Assembly (NCBI GenBank): GCA_964059195.1
Contig: CAXKWD010000005.1
Coordinates: 144,299,686 to 144,363,685 of the forward strand
Length of the DNA: 64,000 nt
Reading direction: 5' to 3'
Source: Ectobius pallidus
Taxonomy: Eukaryota; Arthropoda; Insecta; Blattodea; Ectobiidae
In this document: one piece after another, positions 11,965 to 24,241 of the stretch
Layout of the letters: the number at the start of each line of letters is the position of its first letter
Position numbering within the stretch: position 1 is the stretch's first letter
Program-made: the position numbers and the translations under genes
The notes under the pieces: generated by a model
The model's database searches: none
The model's input: the letters and a program-made list of their open reading frames with translations, nothing else
Told to the model about the DNA's origin: nothing

Positions 11965-12825
11965 AAGTGCCAGTATGGTACTTTATGAGATTGTGTGGGG
12001 GACGAAAAAATGTCTGTCCGTCTGTCCGTGTGTCTGTACGCACCATAACTCAAGTACGCTTTTTCGGATTTTCATGAAACTTGGTATAAACATTCATAAT
12101 GTCGATGGGAAGAACCCTATTGATATTGAACCAAATCGGTTCACCGGTACCGGAGTAATGCCCAATTTAGTGCCTATTTTAATAGATTATGGCGCCTTTC
12201 TATGAGAAAGGCGCCATCACTGAAATACGCTGTAACGGATTTCCATGTAACTTGGTATACCCATTTATGACGTCCATGAGAAGTGCCCTATTGAATTTGA
12301 ACCTAATCTGTTGACCGGTACCGGAGTAAAACCCAATTTAGTGTATATTTTAAAGACGCGGTAACTCAAATACGCTTTACCGGATTTTTATGAAACTTGG
12401 TATACACATTTACAATGTCCGTGGGAAGACGTCTATTCATAATGGATAAAATAGGTTGATCTGTTTCGGAGTAATGCTCAATTTAGTGCCTATTTTATGG
12501 CAATATACGTATTCGGAAGAATTTACTAAAAAATGAAAATCAGTTATCTTGACAACATAGCCTATTGTTTTACTGTGATCTTATAAGGCCTTGGAAATTA
12601 AAATACAGGTAGCTATGACAAAAAACACTATTGTTTTACATGCACTTATCCAACTAGACCGTTAAAATGACCCAGGTGGCCGAGATGGTAGACCTTTCTT
12701 CTTCCGTAAGCCCTGCTTAATGAATAAATCTGGAGCTTAACTTGGAAATCAATTTAAAAAAAAAAACATATTCTGCATATCATAATTGCAGTCATAACTG
12801 ACTAAACAAAAACATACTGGCACTT
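11965..12825 (+). mobile_element. Family A repeat, internally deleted copy
   Basis: The termini AAGTGCCAGTATG (11965-11977) and CATACTGGCACTT (12813-12825) match the copy at 503-1488. The first half aligns throughout. The tRNA-like segment is cut after GTGGCCGAGATGGTA (12676-12690) and joins directly to the block starting ACCTTTCTTCTTCCG, removing the B-box half. The same ~27-bp block follows the right end here and at 478-502 and 1490-1517, which suggests it belongs to the repeat. Confidence 0.7.
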
Positions 12826-13019
12826 TTTTACATCAGTTTACCTGATTTTATTTATTCTTTTATTTCTCCTCGTTCTTTTCGTGTGTATAGCCAAAATATG
12901 TATATTCAATGAGGACCCGTTACAATGTTTAATACAAAACAGTAAAAAGTAATTTAATGTAAAAACTAATTAATACAAGGTAACTTGGGCTTGTAACTAC
13001 AACATAGATAGGAGCGAAG

Positions 13020-13660
13020 CCAGTTATACCTAGGGCAAGGCATTTAATGACCAAAAAATGTGTTTGTTACAAACCCTTTTTTATTCCCTGTCCGTACCAT
13101 AGGTACTGTAGGTAAAGGAAGTATTGTTTTCGACCCCCAAATTCGAAGTTGAATTTTTAACATAAATACACGTTTTGAGGTCCCCTGATCCAAAAATATT
13201 ATTTCCGGAAACGTGTATGTGTCTGTGTGGATGTCTGTGAACGGTCTAGATCCAGAACGAAAAATCGTATGAAAACAATGTGACCCGAAGATTGGCGACA
13301 AGTTTCTGTTATTTTTAGGGGACTTTACATGAAGAAATTTTAGTTTTTCGCGATTTTCTTTAAATTTTGCACATGGTTTGCTTATACTAAGGGCTAAAAC
13401 ATTTATTTGAAACATTTGTTTGAAATTTTTTTCTTAAGGATAGGCCTAGTTATACGCCACCCACTCTGAAGATGCGCTCTTTGCAGTATGACCCCTTGTA
13501 ACGGAAAATCGTACGAAAACAAAATTTTGTATTTGGGTTAGATACCTTTCGGGGATTTGACACGAAGATTGGTGACTTTCTCTTATTTTTAAAGGAACTT
13601 TACATGAAGAAAATTTTGTTTGTCGCGATTTTCTCGAAAACGGCTCCGTCTAAGAGGCTA
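13020..13660. repeat. Dispersed repeat D with internal ~245-bp duplication
   Basis: The block ACCATAGGTACTGTAGGTAA to GGAAACGTGTATGTGTCTG (about 13097-13225) matches 34990-35120 and 36119-36250. Inside this copy, GGCGACAAGTTTCTGTTATT...TTTACATGAAGAAATTTT (about 13290-13345) recurs diverged at about 13570-13620. The stretch TTTGGGTTAGATACCTTT (13533-13550) is the uninterrupted version of a site that carries an insertion in the 35-kb copies. Confidence 0.7.
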
Positions 13661-16600
13661 ACTTTTATTTGAGTAGAGAAAGTTATGTGAGTTTCACAAC
13701 ATATTTTTTAATATACATCGAATACATAGAAAGATTCAAGTAATGAGCATAAAACAACTTTATATTTATACATTATCAAATCATTTTCACATGAATCAAA
13801 ATAATGTTACCTGGCTACAACACCAGAAGATACATGATCTCATGCTCTCTCATTGAAGCGAAATGCAATGCTGAAGCAGGTGTTAAGGCATCGCTGGAAC
13901 TTCTGCCAAAAATTATATAATGAATTTATAAAAAGAAATCCACACTTAAAATTATTGAACAGCACAAGATTTAAGAAAAAAATACTCGAACTGATTATCG
14001 CTAGAAATTGAAAATCTAATTTGTCTTTATTCTCAAAGTTCTCAAACAACCAATACGTATAAAATATGTATTTATATCCTTTTGTAATTTTGTGTACATA
14101 TTTTTCCCTTGATTTGTTAATTTTATATTGTGTATGTGAATATATTTGTGTGCTTTCTAGCATTTTTATTATATATAATAATTTGGAACTGAACTGCACC
14201 AGAGCTCCAGCGTTTTGCCCCTTCGGTCATTTTTTCAACAGAAAACTTAATCATTCGCTAAGCAACAAGTCTAAGGCCTAAGCCAGGCGAACCCCATTTT
14301 ACTGTTATGAGTTTGATTTCTTGCAGTATATTTTACCCTTCCCCCACTCAAATATGTCAATATGTACATTTTCTTCCACAAAGGATTATATTTTTTTTGA
14401 AGAGATATGACAACATTTCTAGCGTTTGTTTGTTTATATGAAGAGAGTTGTTGAAGAGAACAGGGTTCATAAAGTTGTATAATCTAGCATTTAAATACAA
14501 TTATTTGTGGCTGTGCACATTTACAGGTACTTTGCATATACTGTCAGTTGTTCACTCTAAATCAAAATCAGTTATGGTCGCTACTATTATTATAGTAGCT
14601 ATAATTATAATTATATCATATTATATATATATATAGTCTATATATATATAATTATAGCTATAATTATATCGATTTTAATCGATACGTCAGTCGATATTGA
14701 CACACCGGTCACATTTTCAACAATTACGCGGTCGTAATAATGGTTATAGAGAGTACTGTTGTAAAATTCAAAGTCTGTCTTAGTTTGTTCATCTTTTTTA
14801 CTTTTAATATTTATTCTTGCGTAATGTAGCCTGGCAGCGCAGAAAATCAGCTGTATGGAAGATGCTGTCATATATTTTTGCCATCCAAGTCACGCGGCAA
14901 AAGATTGATGCTTATTGCTTGATATAATTTTTTACAGAAAATTAGAAACATTCTTATTCCGTTGTATGCAATACATTTGGATGGAAATTATAGGATAAAA
15001 TTGTTTGCAATGGTAGTCTTCGAGTCGAAGACCTGCCATTTTTATTAGCATGATAAAATTACTTATTAGAAATTATTTGGTTTTATAATCTGACTTTCCA
15101 GCTTTATGTCTTGGTAAGGGCCACGTGGATAAAACACGACCGTTAAAATTGTATACCCGAGTTCGACCCTCTTTATTGTCGGTATGCAAATTGAGATCAC
15201 GAGCATTGTATTCATTTATTTGATTGCAGAAAGGTGTCCGTGCTACACAGATAACAATAGAAGTCGGTCAACCACGTGTAACTATACCGTCTGCTCGTAT
15301 TTCACTGTGAATATGGCAAAATGGCCATAAAGAGTAATATTATTCCGTATAAAAGCATTTTGAGTACCTTTAGCGCGATGAAGTGTTTTGTATGCACAGG
15401 AAGAACAATAATTAGAATAAACCGCATTGAGCAATTATTTCCGTAGGGGGCTTTGGTACAGAGAATCTCTATACCGTTTATCACACAGGGGGCACAGCAC
15501 ATCACGGCTGGTAGAATAATGTGCAGTTTAGCATGCGAAGTAATTGAAGGTCTCGATTGTAATTTGTCACACACATAGTGGTGGGTTTTTTCTTCTCAAT
15601 CGCTGCGAGTGAAGGAGAAACCGCACACATGTACGAGTACCTGCTGATCAAGAATCAAATTACACGCGAACACTAAATACACGTGAAGTAATGAACACAT
15701 GATCATCCGCGTATACATTTCAGAGTGTAATAATGAATATCGTCAACAGTTCTTTGATTGTGAAGAATTAAAATACCGTACCTGTAATCCACTGAATATT
15801 CGTATTTTTAAAACAATTACCCTTGGAATGATAATTCTTCACATAGGTTCAGCTGGAAATGTGTAGTAAGACTGAAAAATGCAATGCCAATGCCAATACC
15901 AATGAATTTGAACGACAGGGATGGCCAGCTACCAGGGTATTGGGAGCCACATTTTGAAGGAAGAGTTTGGAAAGAGCCGCACATATTTTGTAAGGTTGAA
16001 TGTTAATTTTTGAAGCTCAAATATAGAGATATAATTGAAATACAATTATCCACAAACATAAATCTCATCACTATTAATGTAGGCCCAGCACACTAATAAA
16101 CACTTATAGCATATAACTTCCACAAATTACAAGATTTTTTGTCAACAAGGACTTTTTCTGTTGTTCAATTTGCTTTGAAATCTGGTAGATGGCCAGTAAA
16201 GGCAGTTCTGACTAGTACAGTTAAAATTAACGTACATAAGTTAGAACTGCTCGATGCTTAGATTTAACGAAATTCATCGTTGAATACAATGACTTGCATG
16301 AATAGGTTGTCTAAAAATGGAAATCTCTCTTTTTTGCGCACTGTTTTATATTGGGATACTTTTATCCTGAGGTCTACAGGTCTTCTTTTACTTTGCTCTG
16401 ATATCTAGAAACTAGTAGAGAAACGGTTTCGAGAAATCTGACGAGTACCGCGGAACCCTTTGTTTGCTTTAAAGCGGTTCTTTAGAGCAAAAACTTGAAT
16501 CACCAGGCCAGAAAAAATTAAGTTTACGTGATTTTTTATTTTAATTTTAAAAAGGTTACAGTAAGAGTCGAATACCTGAAATCCCTGTCCCTCTGTACTT

Positions 16601-17055
16601 GTGCCTGTCACGCCAATTGTCATTTGGAATTCACTCCACTGACGGAAATATATGAATGAAATAGCCAATAAGTAAATAATGTTTGCCAATAATCAAGCAC
16701 CAGTAATTAGAGTGTAATTATGAAAATATTGCTTGCTCGCATACATACTCTTAATGTTTACATTGATCTGCAAAGCGCTGCACATGAATTCTCATGTGGA
16801 ATGTGAAGCCATTTAGACTCCCTGTTCCTCGTGGTTGCCACGTGCTTTTCTTGCATCGAATAGGAGCACGTGTAATGTGGTATGGCAGGTATTTATAATA
16901 ATTTTTTCAACAAGAAAGCTGTCTGCATACATCTTAAATAGAATATAACATAGCAAATTAAAGGCATATATGTGCAATTTCCCATGAAAAAATATCAAAA
17001 TTCTTCGCTATAAGCTTATCATCGCAATTCCTGCAAAACCCATTTACATTATATT
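13661..17055. other. Unannotated 3.4-kb stretch with an AT palindrome
   Basis: No gene was recognised. Around 14588-14690 an AT-rich imperfect palindrome is centred near 14640 (TATAGCTATAATTATA-type arms). Frames of 90-119 codons (13840-14199, 15302-15574, 16405-16689) lack recognisable domains. Around 15935-16000 the bases CCAGGGTATTGGGAGCCACA and following could be part of an unassigned repeat. Confidence 0.35.
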
Positions 17056-17160
17056 GAATACTAGCAGGTGCTTGCGGCTTCCCCCACGTTTATTAATTCA
17101 GTTACTAGGTGTCTTTTAAATAATTTATTTAACAGAAAACAAAATAAAACATTGTATTTA
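17056..17160 (+). repeat. Dispersed repeat E, 5' end fragment
   Basis: It starts ATACTAGCAGGTGCTTGCGG, matching ATACTAGCATGTGCCCGCAG at 41144. It is the same dispersed family as 41145-41690, but its downstream part is displaced by other sequence, including the Harbinger element at 17203-17531. A matching 3' part occurs at about 17865-17960. Confidence 0.55.
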
Positions 17161-17202
17161 TTAACGTTTAGCCCTACATGTAGGTCATTCATAAATAATT
17201 AA

Positions 17203-17531
17203 GGGCCTTTTCACACTGGGTCATTTGTGACGGTCACCGCTAGAATTGCCAATAGTTGTTATATGACAAAACAATTTGTAATCGCTTTTGACATCCCAAA
17301 TGGCAGGTCGACATTCCACTTCACTTATAAAATCTTCAGTATTTATCAAACCTATACTAATGGCTGGATAAGTAGTTTCGCTAAGCTCGATTATACAACT
17401 GAATTGTGTACGTACCTGAACAACTTGCATTCTTGGCAATCATAAAATGCGGTGATCGTCACTTGTGACCCAGTGTGAACGCTCCATTTAAACCAATTTT
17501 TCTTCGCCGGTGACCAAGTGTGAAAAGGCTC
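17203..17531 (-). mobile_element. PIF/Harbinger-type MITE with MADF-like coding remnant
   Basis: TIRs are GGGCCTTTTCACACTGGGTC on the left and, inverted, GAGCCTTTTCACACTTGGTC on the right. Both ends are flanked by TAA (17200-17202 and 17532-17534), the 3-bp TWA duplication typical of PIF/Harbinger. On the minus strand an open stretch (about 17221-17439) contains ISEVECRPAIWD followed shortly by DYK, resembling the core of the MADF/Myb-SANT-like DNA-binding domain encoded by the accessory gene of autonomous Harbingers. The remnant is about a third of a domain and no transposase is present. A second copy lies at 39800-40178 in the opposite orientation. Confidence 0.8.
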
Positions 17532-18590
17532 TAAAACGATTAATAATGATAAGGCTAAAAATCCGGCTTCGAGGTCCATTTCACGATTAGAAAGCACCGT
17601 AATGTTATAAACGAACGAATCAAACAAAGTGGGCTAACTAAATCGAAGCGAACACAATTTCGTGCGTTATGTGGAAAAAAGTGTACCGGTTGCTATGGTA
17701 GCAGAGGAAGGCCACCTGTAATTATTATTATTATTAAAAAAAAAAAACTCTATTTTACCTAGGTACACTAGGGCTATAGTTACAGTATAAGTATGTTATG
17801 AGATACAGAAAATTTCAAAATGTGGTAATAAATAAGAAATTTCACAATTGAAATGTAATAGCGAAAACAGGTGCTTCGATAGCTCAAAATATGAAGTTTT
17901 CGGCCAGTTTTCGTTCAATAACTCGCGAATGAAAGCTAAAATAAAATAATCCGGCTTCGAGGTGTTGAAGCTTTGATACTTATATCAGTATGTAAATCCA
18001 GCTCTGAAAGGGTCAACGTTTCCGGACACTGAACAACGACCCCAAATTCGTCATTACTGATTCTAATGGACGGGTACGGAACCATAATAATTATAATAAT
18101 TATAATAATTATTATAGGTAATTGTAAACCAGAATAGCAATACCTATAGATTGAAACGTTATTTTTCATTTTGAACAATAAACGTTCAGTGAGACCTCCT
18201 TAAAAGCTTCATTGTGTTCCTGAGAGAGCTACCGCTGCGACCGTCTTTTGTTTTTCACGCTATGATACGGAGCAAAGTGCGATCAGTGTTTTGGCAGAAC
18301 AACGTTTGCAAAGGGGGATGTCCTTCATTACAACATTGTTCTGCAGATAGACAACCCTAACCATAATAGAGCACAATTAGTTTGCTATGACAAAAGACTT
18401 GATGTATAACCATGTGCGTGAATACTCTAGATTCTAGAGGATATAGATAAATCATTTACCTAGTAGTGATATTTAAGAATAGGATTATGTAAAGATAAAT
18501 AAAGCTAAAAAAGAGATGTTTGCGCTTATCGCAGTTATAAAAAAAAAAGAGTGCGTGGAACGCCACACGACAGAAGTAAAACTTTATTTA
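17532..18590. other. Mostly unannotated; holds a repeat E 3' fragment
   Basis: About 17865-17960 (AGTTTTCGGCCAGTTTTCGT, then AACTCGCGAATGAAAGC and CCGGCTTCGAGGTG) matches 41505-41585 of repeat E. A short (ATT/AAT)n palindrome is at 18084-18115. Nothing else was recognised. Confidence 0.5.
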
Positions 18591-19062
18591 TTTATGTATT
18601 TTCTTTAGTTTTCCTTTTCTTTGTCACTTTCATCCTCTCACGGTATCCTCTTGCTCTTTCTGCAATTGATTTCGGTTTTTTAAAGTCTGTGTGTGCCTTT
18701 TTAAGAGAATTATAGTTTGTATAAGGCAAAATAGATTTTGCCATAGGTTCACACGTATCAGTTCTATCATGCACTTCACTTACTGATGCTTCACGAGCAT
18801 TTTCTAATGCTATTCTTCGTGATCGGCTTTCTCTCTTGCGTTCTGCTGCAGTTTTGGCCGTTACACTTCATGTATTTTCTTCAATTTTCCTTTTCTTTGT
18901 CACTTTCATCCTCTCACGGTATCCTCTTGTTCTTTCTGCAATTGATTTCGGTTTTTTAAAGTCTGTGTGTGCCTTTTTATGCGATTTATAGTTTGCATAA
19001 GGCAAAATAGATTTTAATATAGGTTCATACGTATCAGTGCTATCATGCGTATGCGTATGCGT
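18591..19062 (-). pseudogene. Decayed tandem coding repeat with a Lys/Arg-rich AERxRxYRxR motif
   Basis: On the minus strand one frame runs through two copies of a unit repeating every 276 bp (92 codons; TTCCTTTTCTTTGTC at 18611 and 18887), with a single TGA between them near 18864. Each copy reads HTDFKKPKSIAER, then RGYRERMKVTKKRK. Between them is KTAAERKRESRSRR. The 276-bp period is a multiple of three, so the duplication kept the frame. Basic AERxRxYRxR arrays precede the helicase part of some arthropod Helitron-type and other TE proteins, so a transposon origin is possible, but this is inference. No catalytic domain is nearby, and the upstream end is lost near 19062. Confidence 0.5.
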
Positions 19063-19086
19063 TTTCTGCTACGACTTTGTTGATTA

Positions 19087-19246
19087 TAGTGCTGTTCAAC
19101 TTTTTTCAAAATGTACACAGTCAAACGAAAAGAAAAATGCAGTGTAATTCTCGAGAAGGCGGTGGCTAGTGCTGTTCAACTTTTTTCAAAATGTACACAG
19201 TCAAACGAAAAGAAAGATTCAGTGTAATTCTCGAGAAGGCGGTGGT
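19087..19246. repeat. 80-bp tandem duplication
   Basis: Two adjacent units (19087-19166 and 19167-19246) start TAGTGCTGTTCAACTTTTTT and end in TCGAGAAGGCGGTGG. They differ at only a few bases (AAAAATGC versus AAAGATTC). Confidence 0.9.
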
Positions 19247-19380
19247 TTTAACACACTTTACCAATGTCGGATAATTTATTTAAATTTTGGATAAGCTTAA
19301 TCATTGAGTTGAATCATTGAGTTTATTGTTTTAATTTTTGGATGTTTTAATTTTTTTTAGTTTTGAAATTTGTATTTTTT

Positions 19381-19490
19381 AATTTTGGATTTGCGCGATA
19401 ATCAACCTCCGGGTTCCATAAAATAGATAATATACCTTTAGATTGTTTAGGAATTGTCTATTGCCATTGAGGAAGTAATGTCTGAAAAAT
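19381..19490 (+). mobile_element. LINE-A 3'-end fragment
   Basis: CCGGGTTCCATAAAATAGAT, then TTTAGGAATTGTCTATTGCC, is the reverse complement of the terminal segments at 28440-28500 and 32230-32295, where it lies just downstream of an endonuclease-RT C-terminus. Only the 3' untranslated end is present here. Confidence 0.7.
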
Positions 19491-19554
19491 TTCCTTTGAT
19501 TACTCCTAATCATTGAGTTGTTTTCTGTGCAGTCCGCTCCGAAACACGAAGTTT

Positions 19555-19618
19555 TGAGTGTGACTGATTTTGTGACTGATTTTGTGACTGATTTCGTGAC
19601 TGATTTCGTGACTGACCC
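19555..19618. repeat. 12-bp minisatellite (GTGACTGATTTY)n
   Basis: About five units of GTGACTGATTTT/C in tandem. The period of 12 keeps reading frames open, giving a repeated Ser-Val-Thr-Lys on the minus strand, which explains a spurious open frame here. Confidence 0.9.
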
Positions 19619-19621
19619 CAA

Positions 19622-20319
19622 CCGCGAGAAAAGAAGTTTTACTTAAAAAATACGGTCCCTACATATCAGTTTTGAAAGTTCTAGGTCATAGCATTTATTC
19701 TCAAGGTTTCAATTTTATGCAGAATATTCCATATGAACATAAAATAAAGGAAAAATACCAGAAGCCCAACAGCAGTCGTTTAAATAAAGATTCTATTATA
19801 TTAGCAAATTAATTAAAGTGAATGCGACCGAGTGTACGAGTACAAGTTGTATAAATCAGCGTTAGGTTTTCACCTCAATAACAGCATATTATGTGGAAAG
19901 TAGCTGTTGGAATGTGCTGGCTAATAAAGAGAAACCATATAGTTTAAACCCAGCAATTTAAGAGAGAAAATACGTCCAGGATTACATACAAGAGTTGGTA
20001 TTTATAGAAATAATACATAGCTTCTAAAAAATTCATTACCACAGCTACCTTTTCAATTGTATCGTACGCCATTCGTAGAAAGTTCTGGGATAGAATTATC
20101 CACAACTGAAAATGTGTATGCTAATTCATAGACTACGTAATTCAGGAATGTACAATTCATTTCATAAAATTGCATGCTTTTCTTTAATCCACAGTAATCT
20201 TACATATGAACGTGTTGTTTCTAGGGATGCCGTCATCTTTTTATAAATTTGAGGCGACCCATTAGTAAATCACTTGTTTCAATCATTTTCAAAGTAAATG
20301 CAGCGGTCTTAATGCAGCG
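19622..20319. other. Unannotated stretch
   Basis: No coding frame, TIR pair or known repeat was seen. Confidence 0.35.
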
Positions 20320-20610
20320 GTCTTTTTAAGACTATATCACTCGTATGCCGCGTGTCTGATATTGGTCAATAACATTTAGCATTTCCTCGGATATAGATCA
20401 ATCACGATTGTTTATCTCATAAAATGCTTGCTATTAATATAAGGATGGGATTTTACCCGATAAAATCGTCAGCTCGTTACTGGACATGTAAGCATCAATG
20501 TACCGAGATGTCAGATGCTGCCATTTAGCAGCACGAAAACAGATTATTTTATACAACATAACTTGTTTGGAAATATAAATAATATAAATGTACAATGATT
20601 AAAAACAATT
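20320..20610 (+). repeat. Dispersed repeat F, uninterrupted copy
   Basis: CCGCGTGTCTGATATTGGTC through CTCGTTACTGGACATGTAAG to ACTTGTTTGGAAATATAAAT matches 40936-41140 joined to 41691-41725. This copy lacks the ~546 bp present in the other copy and therefore represents the empty site. Confidence 0.75.
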
Positions 20611-20744
20611 TCGATTCGGTGCAAGCCAGTTCGTGTGCTTTTATACTGTTCTGCTGTTAGCTTACCTGAAGTTAACTATGTCTTATATGCACGATTTGTA
20701 GCACTGGTCACAATATGGTAACTCGAATCGATTCACGTCCCAGT

Positions 20745-20930
20745 TATATCTTAGTTTCCGGAGGGGGTGTTGAGAGGCGATGGGCTTACCACCTGTCCCT
20801 CTGCCCTCTCTCGGAAAATAAGCGTAACAAAATTCACATGGGTAACATGGGCCCTTCGCCCCAACATAGGGGATATAGGAAACCAGATACAGTTACCTGT
20901 ACTTCTGCGAAGAAATCCTGAACAAGAATG
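20745..20930 (+). mobile_element. tRNA-derived SINE, family S5, headless fragment
   Basis: TTTCCGGAGGGGGTGTTGAG, GGCGATGGGCTTACCACCTG and CCCTTCGCCCCAACATAGGG match the reverse complement of 48600-48745, the 3' part of family S5. The tRNA-like head is missing. Confidence 0.75.
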
Positions 20931-21249
20931 TGGAAGTATGAAATACCACTTCTGAGATATTGATGTTCATAGATTAATTTTGAGTTTGTTAAAATAAAAT
21001 ACTATATTTTATTCCATTAAAATGTCTTCCGTTTGAAGATCATTCAAGAGATATACTTACCTGATACTTATTATCAGGCTACTTATTTTTTTTTTAATAT
21101 GAGAATTTTTATTTGAACGCGTCATTTCAGAAAGGTACCTAATTCACTAGAAGCGAAGTTGTGAAAAACTAAAAAAAAAAAAAAAATGTTTAACTCAAAC
21201 TAAGGAATATACAATAACACAAATAATACTGGAATGATAATTCTTTCGC

Positions 21250-21445
21250 CTGCCGTGTGTAGGGTAAGGCCGAGAAATTTTGTCCAAAGGCTCTAATTTA
21301 GGCTTGGAGTTCTTTTACGTGTCTTAAATCTACGACCCCCCCCCCAGCTGGGACTCCGTGCCCAGGATTTTTACGTTCTGAAAAATCCATCGACCGCGGC
21401 CGGGTTTGATCCCGCAACTTTTGGATCTAGAGGTACCTCTAGATC
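21250..21445 (-). mobile_element. tRNA-derived SINE, family S5, head part
   Basis: Minus strand, reading from 21445: a degenerate head GTGATCTAGAGGTACC, a B-box-like GCGGGATCAAACCCGG, then TCGATGGATTTTTCAGAACG and ACTCCAAGCCTAAATTAGAG. This matches 48770-48983. The 3' half is absent. A run of nine C lies at 21337-21345. Confidence 0.8.
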
Positions 21446-21749
21446 ACCGCGGACGACAGAAGCACAGGTACTGTGGTTTAAATATTATGATTAGTTAGAC
21501 ATCCATAAAAGTAGTCTACAGAGCAAAGAAATAAGAAATTCAATTATACAGGTTTTCCGTTAAATTACGAAAGCCAATAATGGAGCTCAACAACAGTTTA
21601 TTTAAAGTTCAAATTTTCTTCAAAATTAAATAAAAAATTAATTAAATTTAATATGTATAACATATATGTATTCACGGAACCGCAGGATATCGTTTCTGTT
21701 GAACAATTATATGAGTATATTTTAGGGGGAAAAAAAGAAAAGAAAAAAA
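21446..21749. other. Unannotated stretch
   Basis: AT-rich with no recognised feature. Confidence 0.35.
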
Positions 21750-21837
21750 CTTTGACACCAGGATTCGAACCCGTGACACGTGCGTGACCTACGGCTTTCC
21801 GTGCCGATTCTCTTCTGAGCTAGTCAGAGTTCGCTTC
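21750..21837 (-). mobile_element. tRNA-like sequence, probably a SINE head or tRNA pseudogene
   Basis: Minus strand: A-box-like TGACTAGCTCAGAAGAGAAT, then CACGGGTTCGAATCCTGGTG (B box with T-arm), followed by an A/G-rich tract in + orientation at 21724-21750 (T-rich when read along the element). The D-arm and anticodon regions do not fold into a convincing tRNA by eye, so a functional tRNA gene is not called. Confidence 0.55.
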
Positions 21838-24241
21838 AAGGTGCTAGATGAAATCTGTCTCCTATGATTACCCTTAATGATCGACCTTAATGAAAGACTA
21901 TTTCCTGTTATAAAATATTTAAGGCGAAGGAATTTAGTGATTTTTTGTTCGTATTTCCACTGTTATAGTACACTAATGTTAAATATACGATTTCTTTATT
22001 CTTTCTGTTAAACATTACAATTAAAATATTTCGTGCCACTGCTTCTGTCCGTTCAGTTGCTACTTTCAGAGCAGAAGAAACATAATTCAAGCTACCTATC
22101 TTAGGCATCATATGCAATTTTTTACATAATTAACAAGAACATTTAATGTAAAATGGTTTGTTTAGTCTGTAGAAAGAACGTTTTATTTCAAGTGGAAAAT
22201 AGCCATTGTTCAGTTCAGTTCAAAGGTCTGTGCTTTGTGTGCGAGCTGAAACAACTAGCAGGCATTGTACTCATTAGTGCGTTGGAGAATCATTTCTAGA
22301 TGACAATCTTGATTTGTGGCTGTCAAATATAATTATCTACAGTCAGTGACAGTTATGTTCATTAAGAGTTAGCAAATTATTTCATCAGGGTCGGTTGCAG
22401 AGCTCAAGTGCAGATGTTAGCTCAAGCTATTGATAAATCTGGTTTGTCTCATGTTTTATTTTAACAGGCTATAATTGTCTATCCGTGTCCCCCAAATTGC
22501 AACTTTGGATGAAATTTGACCCAGACCTCAGCTCACAATCTACCTACTTCATGAACTTTGGTCTATGTCAGCTTTCTTCTTGCTATACTTATTACTGATC
22601 AAGCTGAAGCTATCTTACACAATCAGAGGATCCTAGGATTAATAGTGTAGGAACAATGTTCATGTCTACGTGAATTTATACCTAGTTTTTTCACTTCATA
22701 ATCGTAACAACCACAAAAAATAAAATAAAATTTGTCGATGTTTTTTTCAGGACATTTAACCTGGGCACGAAGCTCTCTGGAAAAGGCGTGAATCGTAGAA
22801 TCAATGTCATAGATACGACACAGTAATGAATTTGTCTATACTAATTGCGAATCCAAATATGCAGAAATCCGGATAATTGGATAGGTTTTCGACCGTATAA
22901 GCTTACTGGAACGAGCTACCTTATAAAGTGGGGAGGGGGAAAAAAAACTGGTTTTCCAGGAGCATTTTATTTAGAACGAGTCACAGGCATTACTTCCGCC
23001 TCTGAGAACGGGAAATTGGTTTTGTTTAAAGAAATCAACGGAAAAACAGTAGGGCTAATGGTTATAGTTTCAATCAATTAAATAAATATGTCTAACGTAC
23101 TAGATGTATTGAAAGCAGTCTTATCCATATAAGAAAAAAGTGTGAAGATCTGTTGTCAAGCAATAATTAATCCCTTTAGTACAATCTATTATAGTATAGT
23201 TTGGTATAATACAAGTTAGTATACTAGATAATAGAAATTTCTCACCTCCGGTTCAATTTCACTAACACCCGCTAGTACCAGATGATGCAGCACATCTATT
23301 ACAATATTACTTAAAGTAGATAAAGTATTTCGAACACTTTGTTAGAAACTAAGGCAGTGTGTTACACGTATGTTTACCAGGATATAAACAGATTTCTCCT
23401 GGCGAATAGATATGTTAAAACGTTCGGGTAATAATTTATGGCTCTTAATTGGAGTAGGAAATTAAGCGTAGTAAAAATAAGCAGACCCCGGAATTTCAGG
23501 CAGCTAGCCCGTGAAATTATGATTCCTGAACTTGGTTTTGGTGGCCATGACAACCACATGTTAAGACAAATGCCTGGTCATACCGAAACGTCAAGAGATT
23601 TATATCTTTTCTCTTAAGTAGACTATTTACACCTTCTGCCAGAGCAATGTTGGCACCCCCTAGCATCATGTCTTTAAACACTTCCCGCAATTAACTTTAT
23701 TTCCATGTATCCTTGAAAAAGAATAACTTTTAACGTGTGTAAAAGTTGGATGGTTAGTCTTCTGCATCTACTTCTTTTGTACTCACCATTGAAGTAATTA
23801 ATTAAAATTGCTATTTTTGCGAGCCTTGTCCTAGTCTACAAGAGAAGACAGTTTAGGAACAATGGAAAAAAAAGGAAAGATGAAAGTGAAATAAGCAAAC
23901 GTTCAGTACAATTCAGAGTACATAAAGTTCTTTTTTTAATGTAGATCAGGGAAGTCCGACAATAAAATGGTTATGTTTTAACAACTCAGTCCAATGCTAA
24001 CATCATAGGATGTTCATGAAAATATTTGGGAAGAGTAATTTAAAATTTCGCACTGCAAATAAATTATGATTAAATAGGTGGCGCGCAGGAATCTTCGTCT
24101 TTTCACGTCATCAATAGTAAACTTTTAGACTGTTTATGTTATAGCGCACGAATCAATTACAAATCCACTGTAAGAATACCGATCAATAGAATTTTAACCG
24201 TGTCTGTCGTCATAATGTTATGTTATTTTTATCACTTTCAT
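21838..24241. other. Unannotated 2.4-kb stretch
   Basis: No gene, TIR pair or dispersed family was recognised. Frames up to 78 codons near 22845-23081 have no known motif. Confidence 0.35.

Noticed and set aside
13840..14199. 119-codon frame on the minus strand
   Set aside because: AT-rich composition (Phe, Ile, Lys, Asn) and no motif; such frames are expected by chance here.
14588..14690. Possible origin or regulatory cruciform in an AT palindrome
   Set aside because: AT-dinucleotide runs give such palindromes by chance in this composition; no other supporting signal.
19555..19618. CRISPR-like array
   Set aside because: It is a 12-bp tandem minisatellite with no spacers; no array with unique spacers was found anywhere in the window.
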